NCBI RefSeq assembly: GCF_000002235.5
Contig: NW_022145604.1
Coordinates: 28,741,291-28,805,290 of the forward strand
Direction of reading: 5' to 3'
DNA: 64,000 bases
Origin: Strongylocentrotus purpuratus
Taxonomy: Eukaryota; Echinodermata; Echinoidea; Camarodonta; Strongylocentrotidae
The position numbers and the translations under genes are program-made. Within the stretch, counting starts at the first letter, position 1. Every line of letters starts with the position of its first letter. Below are positions 35,295-47,399 of this stretch, in pieces. The notes beneath the pieces were generated by a model that saw nothing but the letters and a program-made list of their open reading frames with translations, was not told the origin of the DNA and made no database searches.

Positions 35295-37351
35295 CTAGAC
35301 TTTAATTCGTCATTTAGACGAATTAGGTGATACGTATGATAATGGTTTACATAACGAATAATGCATTACACGATATATTGTTTTGTAAAATGCTTCTCCC
35401 ATTTATATGCTTCTCCCATTATGATCTATTCATATGTCAAGATTAAATTGTGTTTCCTTGATCATCATGGATCTAGGGAAGATAGATTGAAACAATATAT
35501 GACCTTTGACCCTGTGCAGTAACCAGTTACACATTTGACTCTAATTTACATCATGAAGAACACCTTTTGACGATTTTATCTTATTCAAAGAAATGAAAAT
35601 GTAATTGATAAATGATTATCATCATTATGATAATGATGATCATGATGATCATGATCATGATCATGAGCGCGATCATGACATCTTTTTGAAAAAATGAGGG
35701 TTGACTTAGATAGCATATAGTCTCAGCTACAACATACTCAAAAATCAACAAATTCCAAGCAGAAATAACGGCGATATTGCTCGCAAAAGACAGGAATGTA
35801 GACTCCAGATTTGAGAAAAAGTCATCTCCCATAGGGTTTACACGCAAAAAGTAATGGATTAAGTGAAAATAGGGTAATAATAAAGTAAAAAGGGTTATTT
35901 ATGACATTATTTGCGATTCTACGTGTTTAAATAATCAAAGGAGATGGTACAGTGAAGGTCAAAAGGAAAAAAAAGTGAAGCAAAAAATTGTTGGAGACAC
36001 CCGGACTCGAACCAGGGATCTCGAGGTTGGAAGTCAAGTGCGTTACCGATATACCAAAACATCTCCCATAGCGATTACACGTAAACGGGAAATGGAATTC
36101 TGAAATCCTACTTTGCAAGTGAAATATGAGCATGATCCCGGCATCTAATCGAAAAATAAAGGGCACACTTGTGATAGCTCATTGTCTCAGCTACAACATA
36201 TTCGAAGCTCAGCGAAAATAAAGCTTAAACAACGGAGATTTTGCTCGCGAAATACAGGAGTGTAGAATCCAGTTTTGAGAAAAAGTCATGTCCCATAGAG
36301 AATACACGCAAAATGTGAAAAATTGACATGCCTCCTCTAATCGCAAAAATACACCATGATACTTTTGTCAAAAATAAAAATTGTGAATACTGCATTTGTA
36401 GAAAATTGTCTCAGCTAGAACATATTAAAATTAAAAAGAAAATTGATCCATATTTACAGAGATACAATCAATTTTCCAAAAATATGCTGACGTCATAATA
36501 TGCAAATTGAAATTTTGAGTTTGGAGGCCATTATGATGACGTCATAATTTAATTGAGGATCAAATGAGACATGAAATCATATCTCCGACTCATAATCTAT
36601 CCAAATATGAAAAAATATTAGGAGTTTTTATCTATTATAAAGAGTTACAATTAATTTTATATAGGCATGTTTTTGCCAATGTATTGTGGATAAAGATAAC
36701 GCAAATCCGCGCGTGCTGTCAACTTTGACGGACGCTCATTGCCTTAATAAAAGGTGAACAAATTATCAAAATGCTTGGAAAAATGTACCAAATATGATGA
36801 CAGAAAAAAAATCGGCGATTCTATGTTGCAAAATGCCAGTACGCGCGAAAACGCGCGCGCATGGGCGTGTGCGTAATTTTTTTATCAAATGCTCCATATT
36901 GCCTGAAACGTATGTAAAAAAAATTTGGGATGATTTGGAGCATTTTAAAAAATTTCGCGCGCGTAAACGCGCGGACAAAAGCGTACGCGCATTTTTGCGC
37001 GCATTTTTTGACCTGAAATTGACCAGACGGATATTGATCATATTCATGATAAATATGAATTAAAAATTACTATCCGTTATGAAGATATGATCATTAGTTG
37101 ATTTTCACAAAATGGCGCCTGGATGACGTCACGATAATTTTGAGTCTTTGAAAAGTCACGCAGTTCTAAGTTAGACTAATATCTATCATCATTACAAGTT
37201 TCATGATAATAGCTTTATTCATTCTTGAGATATCTTGCGAACAAATTCGAGGAAGAATAATAATAAAAATAAATAATAATAATAATAAATAATAATAAAG
37301 AAAAATCTTGACGAAATCAAAAGGTGATACGTCTACGTACGTATTACCTAA
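35295..37351 (+). mobile_element. U18: type A unit
   Basis: Complete unit. The 3' hairpin at 37322-37349 has a stem mismatch (GTATTACCT). (AAT)n tail near 37256-37300. Confidence 0.8.
35993..36066 (-). tRNA. tRNA-like gene in U18
   Basis: 74 bp, same sequence as U3. The downstream T-run is TTTTTTGCTTCACTTTTTTTT on the - strand. Confidence 0.5.
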
Positions 37352-38207
37352 CTAGACTTTAATTCGTCACTTTGACGAATTAGGTGATACGTGCTATTTT
37401 GTTATCATGAAAGTGTGCCGATGATGATCTCATGATAATGATCATAAATACGATAAAGACCATGATTAAGAGTGGTATAGCGCCCCCTTCAGGTATTCGA
37501 TAGAGATTTGTAGAATCAGGATTTCAGAAAAAGTCGCCTAACACGCAACCTAAGAAAATTCCGACATGCCACCTTTAATTGAAATTTTTACTATGATGAT
37601 GTCATCGAAATGATAAATGATGTACGACAATATTGTAGATAATTTATTAGCTACACCGTATTAAAATTTGGGAGAACATAGAATACAAATAAGCTAGATA
37701 GTGCTCAAAGATCAATGTCATGAAGAGTCATGATGTGAACGAAATTCACTTTCCTTAGGCATAACACTCAAATTAAGACAATTCTGAAATGTGGCCTTTA
37801 ATTGAATTTTGTACTATGATGACGTCAATAAAATAAAAAGTAGTGTGTATTTATCTTGAAGGCAATTGCCTCAACTACAAGATACCGACATTTGGAAGAA
37901 AATCAGTCAATATTAGGAGAAAAACACTAAATTTTCCATAAATATAATGACGTCATAATATGCAATTTTGTATTTTGACTTCCAAGGCCATTATGATGAC
38001 GTCAAGATGTATTGAATGGCCAAATGAGATATGAAATCATATCTCTGACTCATACTCTATCTAAATATGAAAAAAAAATGGCAGTCCTTATTCACCCCGA
38101 TGCACTTTTTATAGGCATGTTTTTGCCCATATATGCTATGTAATACATGAGCTCGCGCGCACGGATATTTTTCTTGAACGGACGCTCATTCCTTTATTAA
38201 TAGTGAT

Positions 38208-38220
38208 ATAGAGATGAACA
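38208..38220 (+). repeat. LINE target site duplication (3' side of LINE)
   Basis: ATAGAGATGAACA, immediately before the T-run. Identical to 42083-42095. Confidence 0.9.
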
Positions 38221-41200
38221 TTTTTTTTTTTCTCTTTTCCTCATACGAGGCACTTTATTACTTTATATCATTTTAACAACATTGTACATAGAGTTTAATT
38301 ACAATATATATATATATTCACAATCAACAAACTGATATAATAAAATAGGGGAAACATAAGGAAAGTGGAAGGGAAAGATCAAGGCATGAATATAAATGCG
38401 TTAAAGGTTCAACTAAGAAAGATTCATCTTGATATTACTTATTAATTGTTCTTGGTTTCTGTATTGCCAATTGACATAAAACATAAAATCGCTTTTGAAA
38501 GTCATCCAAATTGAATGACTATTGAAGGATTTACTTCTAAGATGATTAAGTATATACACCTTATAAATTGCATATTGTGCGTAAACAATTAATACATTCA
38601 TGAGCAAAAACTCCGGGTCTTCAATGTTGAAACCAATTAGTATGATTTTTTCTCCTAACTCAATATCTTTTTGGAACAAGTTCGTTACCAGCTGATGAAT
38701 TTTTTGCCAAAAGACTGCGACTTGGCGACATCTTAGCAAAATGTGTATAAACGATTCTGATTCATTGCAATATGTACAAAGCATATCGGATGTAATTTTC
38801 CACTTGTAAAGATTGTCTTTGAAGGGTAAAACTTTATGAAGCAGTTTGAAATTAAATTGTCTTACTCTGTTGTCTTTGATCTTTTTTAATTTAAAATCTA
38901 AAACATGCCTCCACTCAAAATTGTTTGGTAGTTGCAGTATTTCCTGCCAAAACAATGACACCGGAGGATTTTCTTTTTTGAACTCATTCAAAAGAATATA
39001 AAAGTGTTTTGCTTTCATGAGACTTAATTTAATCAAGTCGCAGTTCGATATCTCAAACATTCCTTCAGAAACTTCTGTTGCAATTGGATTAAGATTATTA
39101 TTTCTTATTTTTTCTACCCATAATTTTGGAAAAGCCCTTTTTAGTTTCGAGAGTTTGAAGCTATCTAGTAAAGAACTTGTACCTAAACGTTCGAAGAGAG
39201 TGTTGCATGACACCCATTGTCCGTTTTCAAATACATCACTAACTTTACAGATTCCATTTACATTCCATTTTTTAAAAAATAAAACATTTCGTTCATGTTT
39301 GATGTTACTGTTATACCACAGAATTTCATTACATATGTCTCTTACATTCAGGAAATGAACATATCTTAATTCGCACCAATATGTGAGTAAGTTAGCATAG
39401 AATATTGGTAACTTATACATCTTACATAGCGAGAACATGTCTTTGCTTGAGCAGTTTACTTTCAAAATTAATGGTATGTCTTGAATAAAACTGATCCAAT
39501 ATCTAAAAAGTATTCTCCATTGCGACTTACCCCCTTTCATATATTTTGAAAACCAAGATAATTGCAATGATTGGAATTTGGTTTGTATATCTACCATGTT
39601 TAAACCCCACCCCTCTGCAGCACGAGTAACAACCCCTCTTTTTATTTTTTCCCTTTTTGATCCCCAAAGAAAGCTATAAATTAATCTGTTTAGGTTGACA
39701 ACAAACTTTTGTGGAATTGGTAAACATGTCGCAATATATACAAATTGGGAAGCAATAAGCGTTTTTATGATTGTTATTTTCCCATAGTATGTCAGGTTCC
39801 TCATTTTCCAAACTCTCAGCAACGAATTTACTTTCTCCAGTTTCAAGTTCCAATTTAAACTTTCCGATTCTTTCTTTCCTTGAGTTATGTACACACCTAA
39901 GTATTTAATGGGCTCATTAGTCCATTCTAAATTATCTAAGCATTCTTCTTGAAAAGAAGTTGACATGACATTGGTTTTCATTAAATTCAGTTTTGGCCCT
40001 GCTAAGACCCCAAATGTTTTCACCTCTTTTATGGCAGTGTTTCCATCTTCTATAGCGTTAACAAAAATTACCGTGTCATCTGCTAATTGAGATATTTTGA
40101 TATTTTCTTCAACGACAGGTGGATTTTTTAACGAAATACTAATACCTTTTATGTTGGTATTTTGCTTTATTCTCACAGCCATAACTTCGGCAACCAGTAT
40201 AAAGAGAAGAGCCGATAACGGACAACCTTGTCTTACACCTTGATCTATTCTGAAATCCTTAGAGACCCAGCCGTTGTTAATAACTCTGCCTATTGCATTA
40301 CTGTAGAGTGTTTTGACCCAATGTTTAAACGTTTCTTTGAACTTAAATCTATCTAATAACAAAAATAGGAAATCATGACAAATGTTATCAAAAGCCTTTT
40401 TGAAATCTAAGAAAATCAAAATACCAGGAGAATTTGCATAGTTACAGTAATCAATCACGTCTAAGACAAGACGAATATTCTGCACAGCAGAACGTTGTTT
40501 TAAGTATCCCGTCTGATCGGGAGAGACTAAAATTTCCATTACATTATGCAAACGTTTACAAAGCGTTTTTGCAAGGATCTTGTAGTCAATGTTTAACAAT
40601 GAGATCGGTCTCCAGTTATCTACTAAACGCTTGTCTCCCTTTTTATGCAGTAATGTTATAACAGCTTGCTTCTGGCTTTCAGACAATTCTTGTTTTGCAA
40701 ATCCTTCATTTAAACTGTCGATCAACATACACTTCAAGTCAGCCCAGAAACACTTGTAAAATTCTGCAGTCAGACCATCACTGCCTGGAGATTTGTTATT
40801 TCTCATTGAATTTAACGCATCAAAACATTCTTTCTCTGTGATCGGTCCTTCACATAATAAAGCTTCTTCTTCAGAAAGAGTAGTTAAGTTTGTTGTTTCT
40901 AAATACTTTTTCATATCAGAGATATCATTAAATGTATGCTTGGAGTACAATTCCCTATAATATTTAGTTATTTCTCTAAGAATATTTTCGTTTCCAGTAA
41001 TTATTTTCCCTTTGTTTGTAATACAATCTAATTCCTTTCTTTTCCCATTTCTTTTTTCTAAATTGAGAAAGTACTTGGTTGACTTTTCACCCTTTTCCAT
41101 CCATCGTTCTCGAGATCTAATAAATGCACCTTTACATAAATGTGTGTGCCATTTTTCAATCTTTTTCTTTATTTCTAGCATTCTGTCTATATCTTCTCTA

Positions 41201-42082
41201 GTATGGTTACTGTCAACTTTTCTGCAAACCTCTGTATATTCATTATACATTTTCTTGTACTGATTGGATTTTTCCTTCAGCCTCTGTTTAGAAAACTTCA
41301 TGGCAAATTCTCGTATTTTTATTTTACACATATCCCATTTAGTTCTTGCATTCATTCGATTATGGCTAGACTTTAAAGCTTGTATGATGTTTTTAATTTT
41401 GTTCTTAAAATCAATTTCACATAGCAATGAATTATTAAACTTCCAAAGACCTTTCCCCCTTTCAACGCTATCTGTTTTCAATCTTAATGATACAGCACAA
41501 TGATCACATTTGATGGCAGGTCTTATATCGGTAGTTTGAACGTAACAGTATAGTGACGATGAAATAAGCCAATAATCGAGTCTAGAATAGATTCCTAACG
41601 ATAGTTGTCGCCATGTAAATTGCTTTCCTTGCGGGTTCATTTTCCGCCATACGTCAATCAGTTTGAGTTTATTTTTAATGTTTTGTAACCACTTAATTGG
41701 TTTGTATACCTGCGACCAGCCTCGGGTATCAAGCTGAGGATCTTGTACACCGTTCCAATCACCTCCAAATATAAGTAAATCGTCTTTGTGCTTAATACAT
41801 TTTATCCAGTTGAACATCTTTTTGTAAAACAACTCTTTTTGTGATTTTACAGTCGGAGCATATACATTTAGCACGAAGTATATCTTCTTTCTGTATCTAA
41901 ATCTAACAGCGACAGCTCTTCCATCAAAATTGACAAAACTTTCACATATTTCTATATCATTCTTTATCTTGACTATAGTAACAACGCCTTTAGAGTGGTT
42001 AGTTCCGTGGCTGAAGAAAGAGAGATCACCACATTCTGATTTAAATGATGTTTCTAGTTCAGAGGTTAAAAAAGTTTCTTGC
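38221..42082 (-). mobile_element. 5'-truncated LINE of the L1/Tx1 type
   Basis: About 3.86 kb on the - strand. It ends in an A-run (T-run 38221-38231 on +) with AATAAA upstream, flanked by the 13-14 bp duplication ATAGAGATGAACA at 38208-38220 and 42083-42095. It is truncated at the 5' end inside the endonuclease domain, so ORF1, the 5' UTR and the start of ORF2 are missing: a dead-on-arrival copy. The remaining frame is uninterrupted, which indicates a young insertion. Confidence 0.92.
38254..38259 (-). promoter_or_regulatory. Polyadenylation signal of the LINE
   Basis: AATAAA on the - strand, about 22 nt before the A-run; normal spacing for a retrotransposon 3' end. Confidence 0.6.
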
Positions 42083-42189
42083 ATAGAGATGAACATGGTA
42101 TCAAATTGTTCAGAAAAATATGAGAAATATCCTGTCAAAACAAATATACAGGGAATTATTTTTCGTTCGGCCGTGACAAACGAAAACAA
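38413..42189 (-). CDS. LINE ORF2 remnant: endonuclease (partial) - reverse transcriptase
   Basis: 1258-codon frame; residues 1-35 are read from flanking repeat DNA, so the start codon is not the LINE's own. From residue 36: AP-endonuclease part with MQET (36-39), GGDWN (142-146), RLDYWLIS (203-210) and CDHCAV (228-233); the N-terminal motif is lost. Then NNKSPGSDG (464-472), DNWRPISLLNIDYKILAK (524-541), LDFKKAFD (594-601), GVRQGCPLS (651-659), and the catalytic LADD (702-705) in place of YADD. The C-terminus has Cys-X2-Cys-X7-His-X4-Cys near residue 1135. Motif spelling fits L1/Tx1 elements rather than CR1 or RTE. RT residues look intact; the endonuclease is incomplete. Confidence 0.9.
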   Translation of the reverse strand: MFSFVTAERKIIPCIFVLTGYFSYFSEQFDTMFISMQETFLTSELETSFKSECGDLSFFSHGTNHSKGVVTIVKIKNDIEICESFVNFDGRAVAVRFRYRKKIYFVLNVYAPTVKSQKELFYKKMFNWIKCIKHKDDLLIFGGDWNGVQDPQLDTRGWSQVYKPIKWLQNIKNKLKLIDVWRKMNPQGKQFTWRQLSLGIYSRLDYWLISSSLYCYVQTTDIRPAIKCDHCAVSLRLKTDSVERGKGLWKFNNSLLCEIDFKNKIKNIIQALKSSHNRMNARTKWDMCKIKIREFAMKFSKQRLKEKSNQYKKMYNEYTEVCRKVDSNHTREDIDRMLEIKKKIEKWHTHLCKGAFIRSRERWMEKGEKSTKYFLNLEKRNGKRKELDCITNKGKIITGNENILREITKYYRELYSKHTFNDISDMKKYLETTNLTTLSEEEALLCEGPITEKECFDALNSMRNNKSPGSDGLTAEFYKCFWADLKCMLIDSLNEGFAKQELSESQKQAVITLLHKKGDKRLVDNWRPISLLNIDYKILAKTLCKRLHNVMEILVSPDQTGYLKQRSAVQNIRLVLDVIDYCNYANSPGILIFLDFKKAFDNICHDFLFLLLDRFKFKETFKHWVKTLYSNAIGRVINNGWVSKDFRIDQGVRQGCPLSALLFILVAEVMAVRIKQNTNIKGISISLKNPPVVEENIKISQLADDTVIFVNAIEDGNTAIKEVKTFGVLAGPKLNLMKTNVMSTSFQEECLDNLEWTNEPIKYLGVYITQGKKESESLNWNLKLEKVNSLLRVWKMRNLTYYGKITIIKTLIASQFVYIATCLPIPQKFVVNLNRLIYSFLWGSKREKIKRGVVTRAAEGWGLNMVDIQTKFQSLQLSWFSKYMKGGKSQWRILFRYWISFIQDIPLILKVNCSSKDMFSLCKMYKLPIFYANLLTYWCELRYVHFLNVRDICNEILWYNSNIKHERNVLFFKKWNVNGICKVSDVFENGQWVSCNTLFERLGTSSLLDSFKLSKLKRAFPKLWVEKIRNNNLNPIATEVSEGMFEISNCDLIKLSLMKAKHFYILLNEFKKENPPVSLFWQEILQLPNNFEWRHVLDFKLKKIKDNRVRQFNFKLLHKVLPFKDNLYKWKITSDMLCTYCNESESFIHILLRCRQVAVFWQKIHQLVTNLFQKDIELGEKIILIGFNIEDPEFLLMNVLIVYAQYAIYKVYILNHLRSKSFNSHSIWMTFKSDFMFYVNWQYRNQEQLISNIKMNLS
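42083..42095 (+). repeat. LINE target site duplication (5' side of LINE)
   Basis: ATAGAGATGAACA, followed by TGGTATCAAATTG, which continues the interrupted unit as in U27. Confidence 0.9.
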
Positions 42190-42609
42190 GCAAAAATGCG
42201 TGTTTTGCGCGATTTTTTATGAAATGCTTATAATGGCCTAAAACGTATGCAAAATTTTTTTTAAACGATTTTGAGCAATTTAAAATTTTACGCGCGCGTT
42301 AACGCGCGCACGTACGCGTACGCGCAGTTTTGAGCGCATTTATTGACCTGAAATTGACCGGACAAATATTGATCTTAATCCTGATAATTATAAATGAGAA
42401 ATTCCTTTCCGTTATGAAGATATGATCATAAGTTGATTTTCACAAAATGGCGCCTGGATGACGTCACGATAACTTTGACTCTCTAAAAAGTCACGCAGTT
42501 CTACGTTAGACTAAGATCTATCATCATGGCAAGTTTCATGATAATGGCTTTATTCAGTCTTGAGATATCCTGCGAACAAATTCGAGGAAGAATAATAATA
42601 AATAATAAA

Positions 42610-44627
42610 CTAGACTTTAATTCGTCACTTAGACGAATTAGGGGATACGTATGATAATGGTTTACTTAACGAATAATGCATTACACGATATATTATTTTG
42701 TAAAATGCTTCTCCCATATGTCAAGATTAAATTGTGTCTCCTTGATCATCATGGATCTAGGGAAGATAGATTGAAACAATATATGACCTTCGACCCTGTG
42801 CAGTAACCAGTTACACATTTGACTCTAATTTACATCATGAAGAACACCTTTTGACGATTTTTATCTTATTCAAAGAAATGAAAATGTAACTGATAAATGA
42901 TTATCATCATTATGATAATGATGATCATGATGATCATGATCATGATCATGAGCGCGATCATGACATCTTATTGAAAAAATGAGGGTTGATTTAGATAGCA
43001 TATAGTCTCAGCTACAACATACTAAAAAATCAACAAAATCCAAGCCGAAATAACGGCGATATTGCTCGCAAAAGACAGGAATGTAGACTCCAGATTTGAG
43101 AAAAAGTCATCTCCAATAGGGATTACACGCAAAAAGTAATAGATTAAGTGAAAATAGGGTAATAATAAAGTAAAAAGGCTTATTTATGACATTATTTGCG
43201 AATCTACGTGTTTAAATAATCAAAGGAGATGGTACAGTGAAGGTCAAAAGGAAAAAAAAGTGAGAAAAAAAAAGTGTTGGAGACACCCGGACTCGAACCA
43301 GGGATCTCGAGGTTGGAAGTCAAGTGCGTTAACGATATACCAAAACATCTCCCATAGCGATTACACGTAAACGGGAAATGGAATTCAGAAATCCTACTTT
43401 GCAAGTGAAATATGAGCATGATATCGGCATCTAATCGAAAAATAAAAGACACACTTTGATAGCTCATTGTCTCAGCTACAACATATCCAAAGCTCAGCGA
43501 AAACAAAGCTAAAACAACGGAGATTTTGCTCGCGAAAGACAGGAGTGTAGAATCCAGTTTTGAGAAAAAGTCATGTCCTATAGAGAATACACGCAAAATG
43601 CGTAAAATTGACATGCCTCCTTTAATCGCAAAAATACACCATGATACTTTTGTCAAAAATAAAAATTGTGAATACTACATTTGTAGAAAATTGTCTCAGC
43701 TAGAACATATCAAAATTAAAAAGAAAATTGATCAATATTTACAGAGATACAATCCATTTTCCAAAAATATGCTGACGTCATAATATGCAAATTGAAATTT
43801 TGAGTTTGGAGGCCATTATGATGACGTCATGAGTTAATTGAGGATAAAATGAGACATGAAATCAAATTTCCGACTCATAATCTATCCAAATATGAAAAAA
43901 ATATTAGGAGTTTCTATCTATTCTAAAGAGTTACAATGAATTTTATATAGGCATGTTTTTGCCCATGTATTGTGGATAAAGATAACGCAAATCCGCGCGT
44001 GCTGTCAACTTTGACGGACGCTCATTGCGTTAATAAAAGGTGAACAACTTATCTTGGAAAAATGTACCGAATATGATGACAGAAAAAAATCGGCGATTCT
44101 AAGTTGCAAAATGCCAGTACGCGCGAAAACGCGCGCGCATGCGCGTGTGCGTAATTTTTTTATCAAATGCTCCATATGGCGTGAAACGTATGCAAAAAAA
44201 ATTTGGGATGATTTAGAGCATTTTAAATTTTTTCGCGCGCGTAAACGCGCGGACATAAGCGTACGCGCATTTTTGCGCGCATTTATTGACTTGAAATTGA
44301 CCGGACGGATATTGAGTTTAATCATGATAAATATGAATGAAAAATGGCTTTCCTTTATGAAGATATGATCATAAGTTGATTTTCACAAAATGGCGCCTGG
44401 ATGACGTCACGATGACCTTGACTGTCTGAAAAGTCACACAGTTCTAAGTTAGCCTAAGATCTATCATCATTGAAAGTTTCATGATAATGGCTTTATTCAG
44501 TCTTGAGATATCTTGCGAACAAATTCGAGGAAGAATAATAAAAATAAACAATAATAAAGAAAAATCTTGACGAAATCAAAAGGTGATACGTTGACTTCGT
44601 TACGTATCACCTAATAATAAATAATAA
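42610..44627 (+). mobile_element. U20: type A unit
   Basis: The sub-terminal repeat has one change (GGGGATACGT), and the DR1 is changed (GACCTTCGACCC). The 3' half matches U1/U7/U15 from the CpG block on. Hairpin at 44581-44612, then an AAT tail, and CTAGATTTG of U21. Confidence 0.8.
43279..43352 (-). tRNA. tRNA-like gene in U20
   Basis: 74 bp, as U3 but with ATATCGTTAAC in the D loop, damaging the G-G of the A box. T-run downstream. Confidence 0.4.
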
Positions 44628-45949
44628 CTAGATTTGTAATACTTGTTTGGTACAAGTATAGGTGGGCTGGTCCAGCTAACATTTTAGACAAAATGAAGGG
44701 CACATTTGAGATAGCTAATTGTCTCAGCTACATCATACTCGAAGTTCAGCGTAAATGAAGCTAAAATGACGTAGATGTTGCCCGCGAAAGACGGGAATGT
44801 AGAATCGAGTTTTGAGAAAAAGTCATGTCCCATAGAGAATACACGCAAAATGTGAAAAATTGACATGCCTCCTTTAATCGCAAAAATACGCCATGATACC
44901 TTTGTCAAAATGAAGAATAGTACAGACTGCATTTGTAGAAATTTGTCTCAGCTAGAACATATTAAAATTTGGAAGAAAATTGATCAATATTTACAGAGAT
45001 ACAATCAATTTTCCATAAATATGCTGACGTCATAATATGCAAATTGGAATTTTGAGTTCGGAGGCCATTATGATGACGTCATGAGTTAATTGAGGGTCAA
45101 ATGAGACATGAAACAATATTTCCGAATCATACTCTTTTAAAATATGAAAACAAATTGGGGTCACCTTGCATCCTAAAGAGCTACAATGGATTTTGTATAG
45201 GCGTGTTTTTGCCCATATATGCTATGTATTACAAGAGCTCGCGCGCATGGAGATTTATGTTAAACGGTCGATCATTCCGTTATTAATAGTCATAAAGAGA
45301 CAAACATGGTATCAATATGTTTGTAAATATATGTGGTATATTATGAAAGAAAAAAAAAGGCAATTCAATGTTGTGCAAAAGTTTTACGCGCGAAAACGCG
45401 CGCGCATGCTCGTACGCGCGATTTTTTATAAAATGCTTAGAATGGCCTAAAACGTATGCAAAATGATTTTCAGACGATTTTGAGCATTTCAAAAATTTGC
45501 GCGCGCATTGACGCGCGGACGTACGCGCACGCGCGCGTTATTTGACCTTTTATTGACCGGACGGATATTGACCTTGATCATGATAAATATGAACGAGAAA
45601 TACCTTTTGGTTATGAAGATATGATCATGAGTTGATTTTCGTAAAATTTTACAAAATGGCGCCTAGATGACGTCATCAGTGAAGGTCAATGTTGAAAACG
45701 TTATTGTGCTTTGTACATATGTCTATACATATGTGTGCCAAATTTCTAGGCATTTGATTGAGCCATTTCCAAGTTATCTTGTTCACAAAAAAGTGGTTAG
45801 AAATAAGAAAAATATATAATAAATAAAGGCAATTCTAACGAAATTATAAGGTGGTCTGTACGTTATACAGCCCACCTGATAAATAAATAAATAATAAAAA
45901 TCTTGACGAAATCAAAAGGTGATACGTATATTTCATACGTATCACCTAA
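44628..45949 (+). mobile_element. U21: short subfamily C unit with AGGTGGGCTG end
   Basis: 5' end CTAGATTTGTAATACTTG with hairpin TACTTGTT/AACAAGTA-like arms (one mismatch here) and AGGTGGGCTG. It lacks the DR1, GATC microsatellite and tRNA-like gene. Two 3' hairpins of different families lie in tandem: AGGTGGTCTGTA/TACAGCCCACCT at 45849-45877, which matches its own 5' end, and AGGTGATACGTAT/ATACGTATCACCT at 45917-45947, which matches the other subfamily. Confidence 0.8.
45849..45947 (+). repeat. Two 3' hairpins of different subfamilies side by side
   Basis: The first hairpin (45849-45877) has right arm CAGCCCACCT, complementary to the unit's 5' AGGTGGGCTG. The second (45917-45947), after a short (AAAT)n, has the common ACGTATCACCT arm with loop TTTC. 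A mixed tail of this kind indicates that ends are acquired separately from the body. Confidence 0.8.
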
Positions 45950-46092
45950 CTAGACTTTAATTCGTCACTTTGACGAATTAGGTGATACGTATGCTCATGT
46001 GTAACATAATAAAGAACGTATTTTCACGATTTCATATTTCGTTTACTACTCCCATTATGGTCTATCCATGAGTCAAGTTTCAACTGTAGAGC

Positions 46093-46265
46093 AGAGGGAG
46101 ACAGACCAAGAGAATAAGAGGGACGCAAGGCAAGAGAGAGAGAGAGAGAGAGAGAGGGAGAGGGTGAAAGAGAAGAGAGATAGATAGATGCAGAGACAGA
46201 CCAAAAAAGGAGAGGGGCAGAACATGAGAGGAGAAGTAAAAGAGCAAGAGAGAGGAGAGAGAGAG
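46093..46265 (+). repeat. GA-rich microsatellite
   Basis: Purine-rich (GA)n/(GAGA) tract with an uninterrupted GA core near 46133-46155. Long Ser/Leu-rich frames on the - strand here are translations of the repeat. Confidence 0.8.
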
Positions 46266-46700
46266 ATGCAATTGAGAACAATGCCTTCCAGATGACCATG
46301 ATTGAAAGTGGTATAGCGCCCCCTTTAGGTATCCGATTGAGGATTGTTATATATGATAATTGACATGTCACCTATGATTGAATTTTTTACTATGATAACG
46401 TCATTATAATGTTAAATAGTCTACATAAATCTCGTGGGAACACAACATACTCAAAAATCAACAAAATCTAAGCAGAAATATTGGCGATATTGCTCAAAAC
46501 ACAGGAATGTAGAATCCAGATTTGAGAAAAAGTAATCTCCCATAGGGATTAAACGCAAAAAGTAATGGATTAAGTGAAAATAGGGTAATAATAAAGAAAA
46601 TAGGGTTGTTTATTACATTATTTGCGATTCTACGTGTTTTAATACTCAAAGGAGATGGTACAGTGAAAGGTCAAAAAATAAAGTGAAGACAAATATTGTT

Positions 46701-46774
46701 GGAGACACCCGGACTCGAACCATGGATCTCGAGGATGGAAGTCAAGTGGGTTACCGATATACCAAAACATTTCC
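46701..46774 (-). tRNA. tRNA-like gene in U22
   Basis: 74 bp. Changes: CCATCCTCGAG in the anticodon arm and CCCACTTG for GCACTTG. A box and B box are present (GGTTCGAGTCC). The T-run downstream is weak (ATATTTGTC), unlike other copies. Confidence 0.35.
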
Positions 46775-46970
46775 CATAGCGATTACACGTAAACGGGAAA
46801 TGGAATTCTGAAATCCTACTTTGCAAGTGAAATATGAGCATAATCCCGGCATCTGATCGAAAAATGAAATGCACACGTGTGATAGATTATTGTCTCAGCT
46901 ACAACATATTCGAAGTTCGGCACAAACTAAGCTAAGACAACGGAGATTTTGCTCGTGAAAGACAGGAGTG

Positions 46971-46983
46971 TACCCAATAAACA
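46971..46983 (+). repeat. Left TA and terminal inverted repeat
   Basis: TA followed by CCCAATAAACA; mirrored by TGTTTATTGGG-TA at 49510-49522. Confidence 0.85.
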
Positions 46984-47399
46984 GAACACCAAAAAGTAAC
47001 CTCTTTTGGGAGTGTATTTTAAGTGATTTTAAAGTATAGTGCCTTTTGAACTAGATTTAAACGTTATCGACACGTGCCTTCATTTAAACAAAAAAGGTAC
47101 TCCTGTTCACGTTTTCATCTAACCTAAAAACCACCAGTTTATCACGCGACTGGAGTAACATGATTCCACTTACCTCTGTAAATCAAGTGTTTATGACCAA
47201 ATAACCACTTGACCAAGCAACGAGTTTTTTGTCAGTTAACCGATGGTGGCGATAAATACGTAATTATTTGGTATTGTAAGCACCTTTATTGATTGGTTTC
47301 ACAGGTTATCCAAGGTTGATGGTAATAATCACGTTACTTACACCGGCTAATCGTCTTATTGTTCTGTCCGTGAATCTCTGGTTATATTCAACTAGTAAT

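Larger units (their letters stand above)
37352..42609 (+). mobile_element. U19: type D unit split by a LINE
   Basis: The 5' end has AGGTGATACGTGCTATTTTG and a different leader with the motif AGTGGTATAGCGCCCCC (37472-37488), shared with U27 and related to U22. It has no tRNA-like gene. Removing 38221-42082 and one copy of the duplicated target rebuilds the unit. No 3' hairpin. Confidence 0.75.

Noticed and set aside
38221..42082. LINE as source of the EN relics in U4 and U17
   Set aside because: The EN spelling differs (CR1-like GDFNID against Tx1/L1-like GGDWNGVQD), so they are unrelated insertions.
46024..46371. Ser/Leu-rich 115-codon frame on the - strand
   Set aside because: It is the translation of the GA microsatellite.
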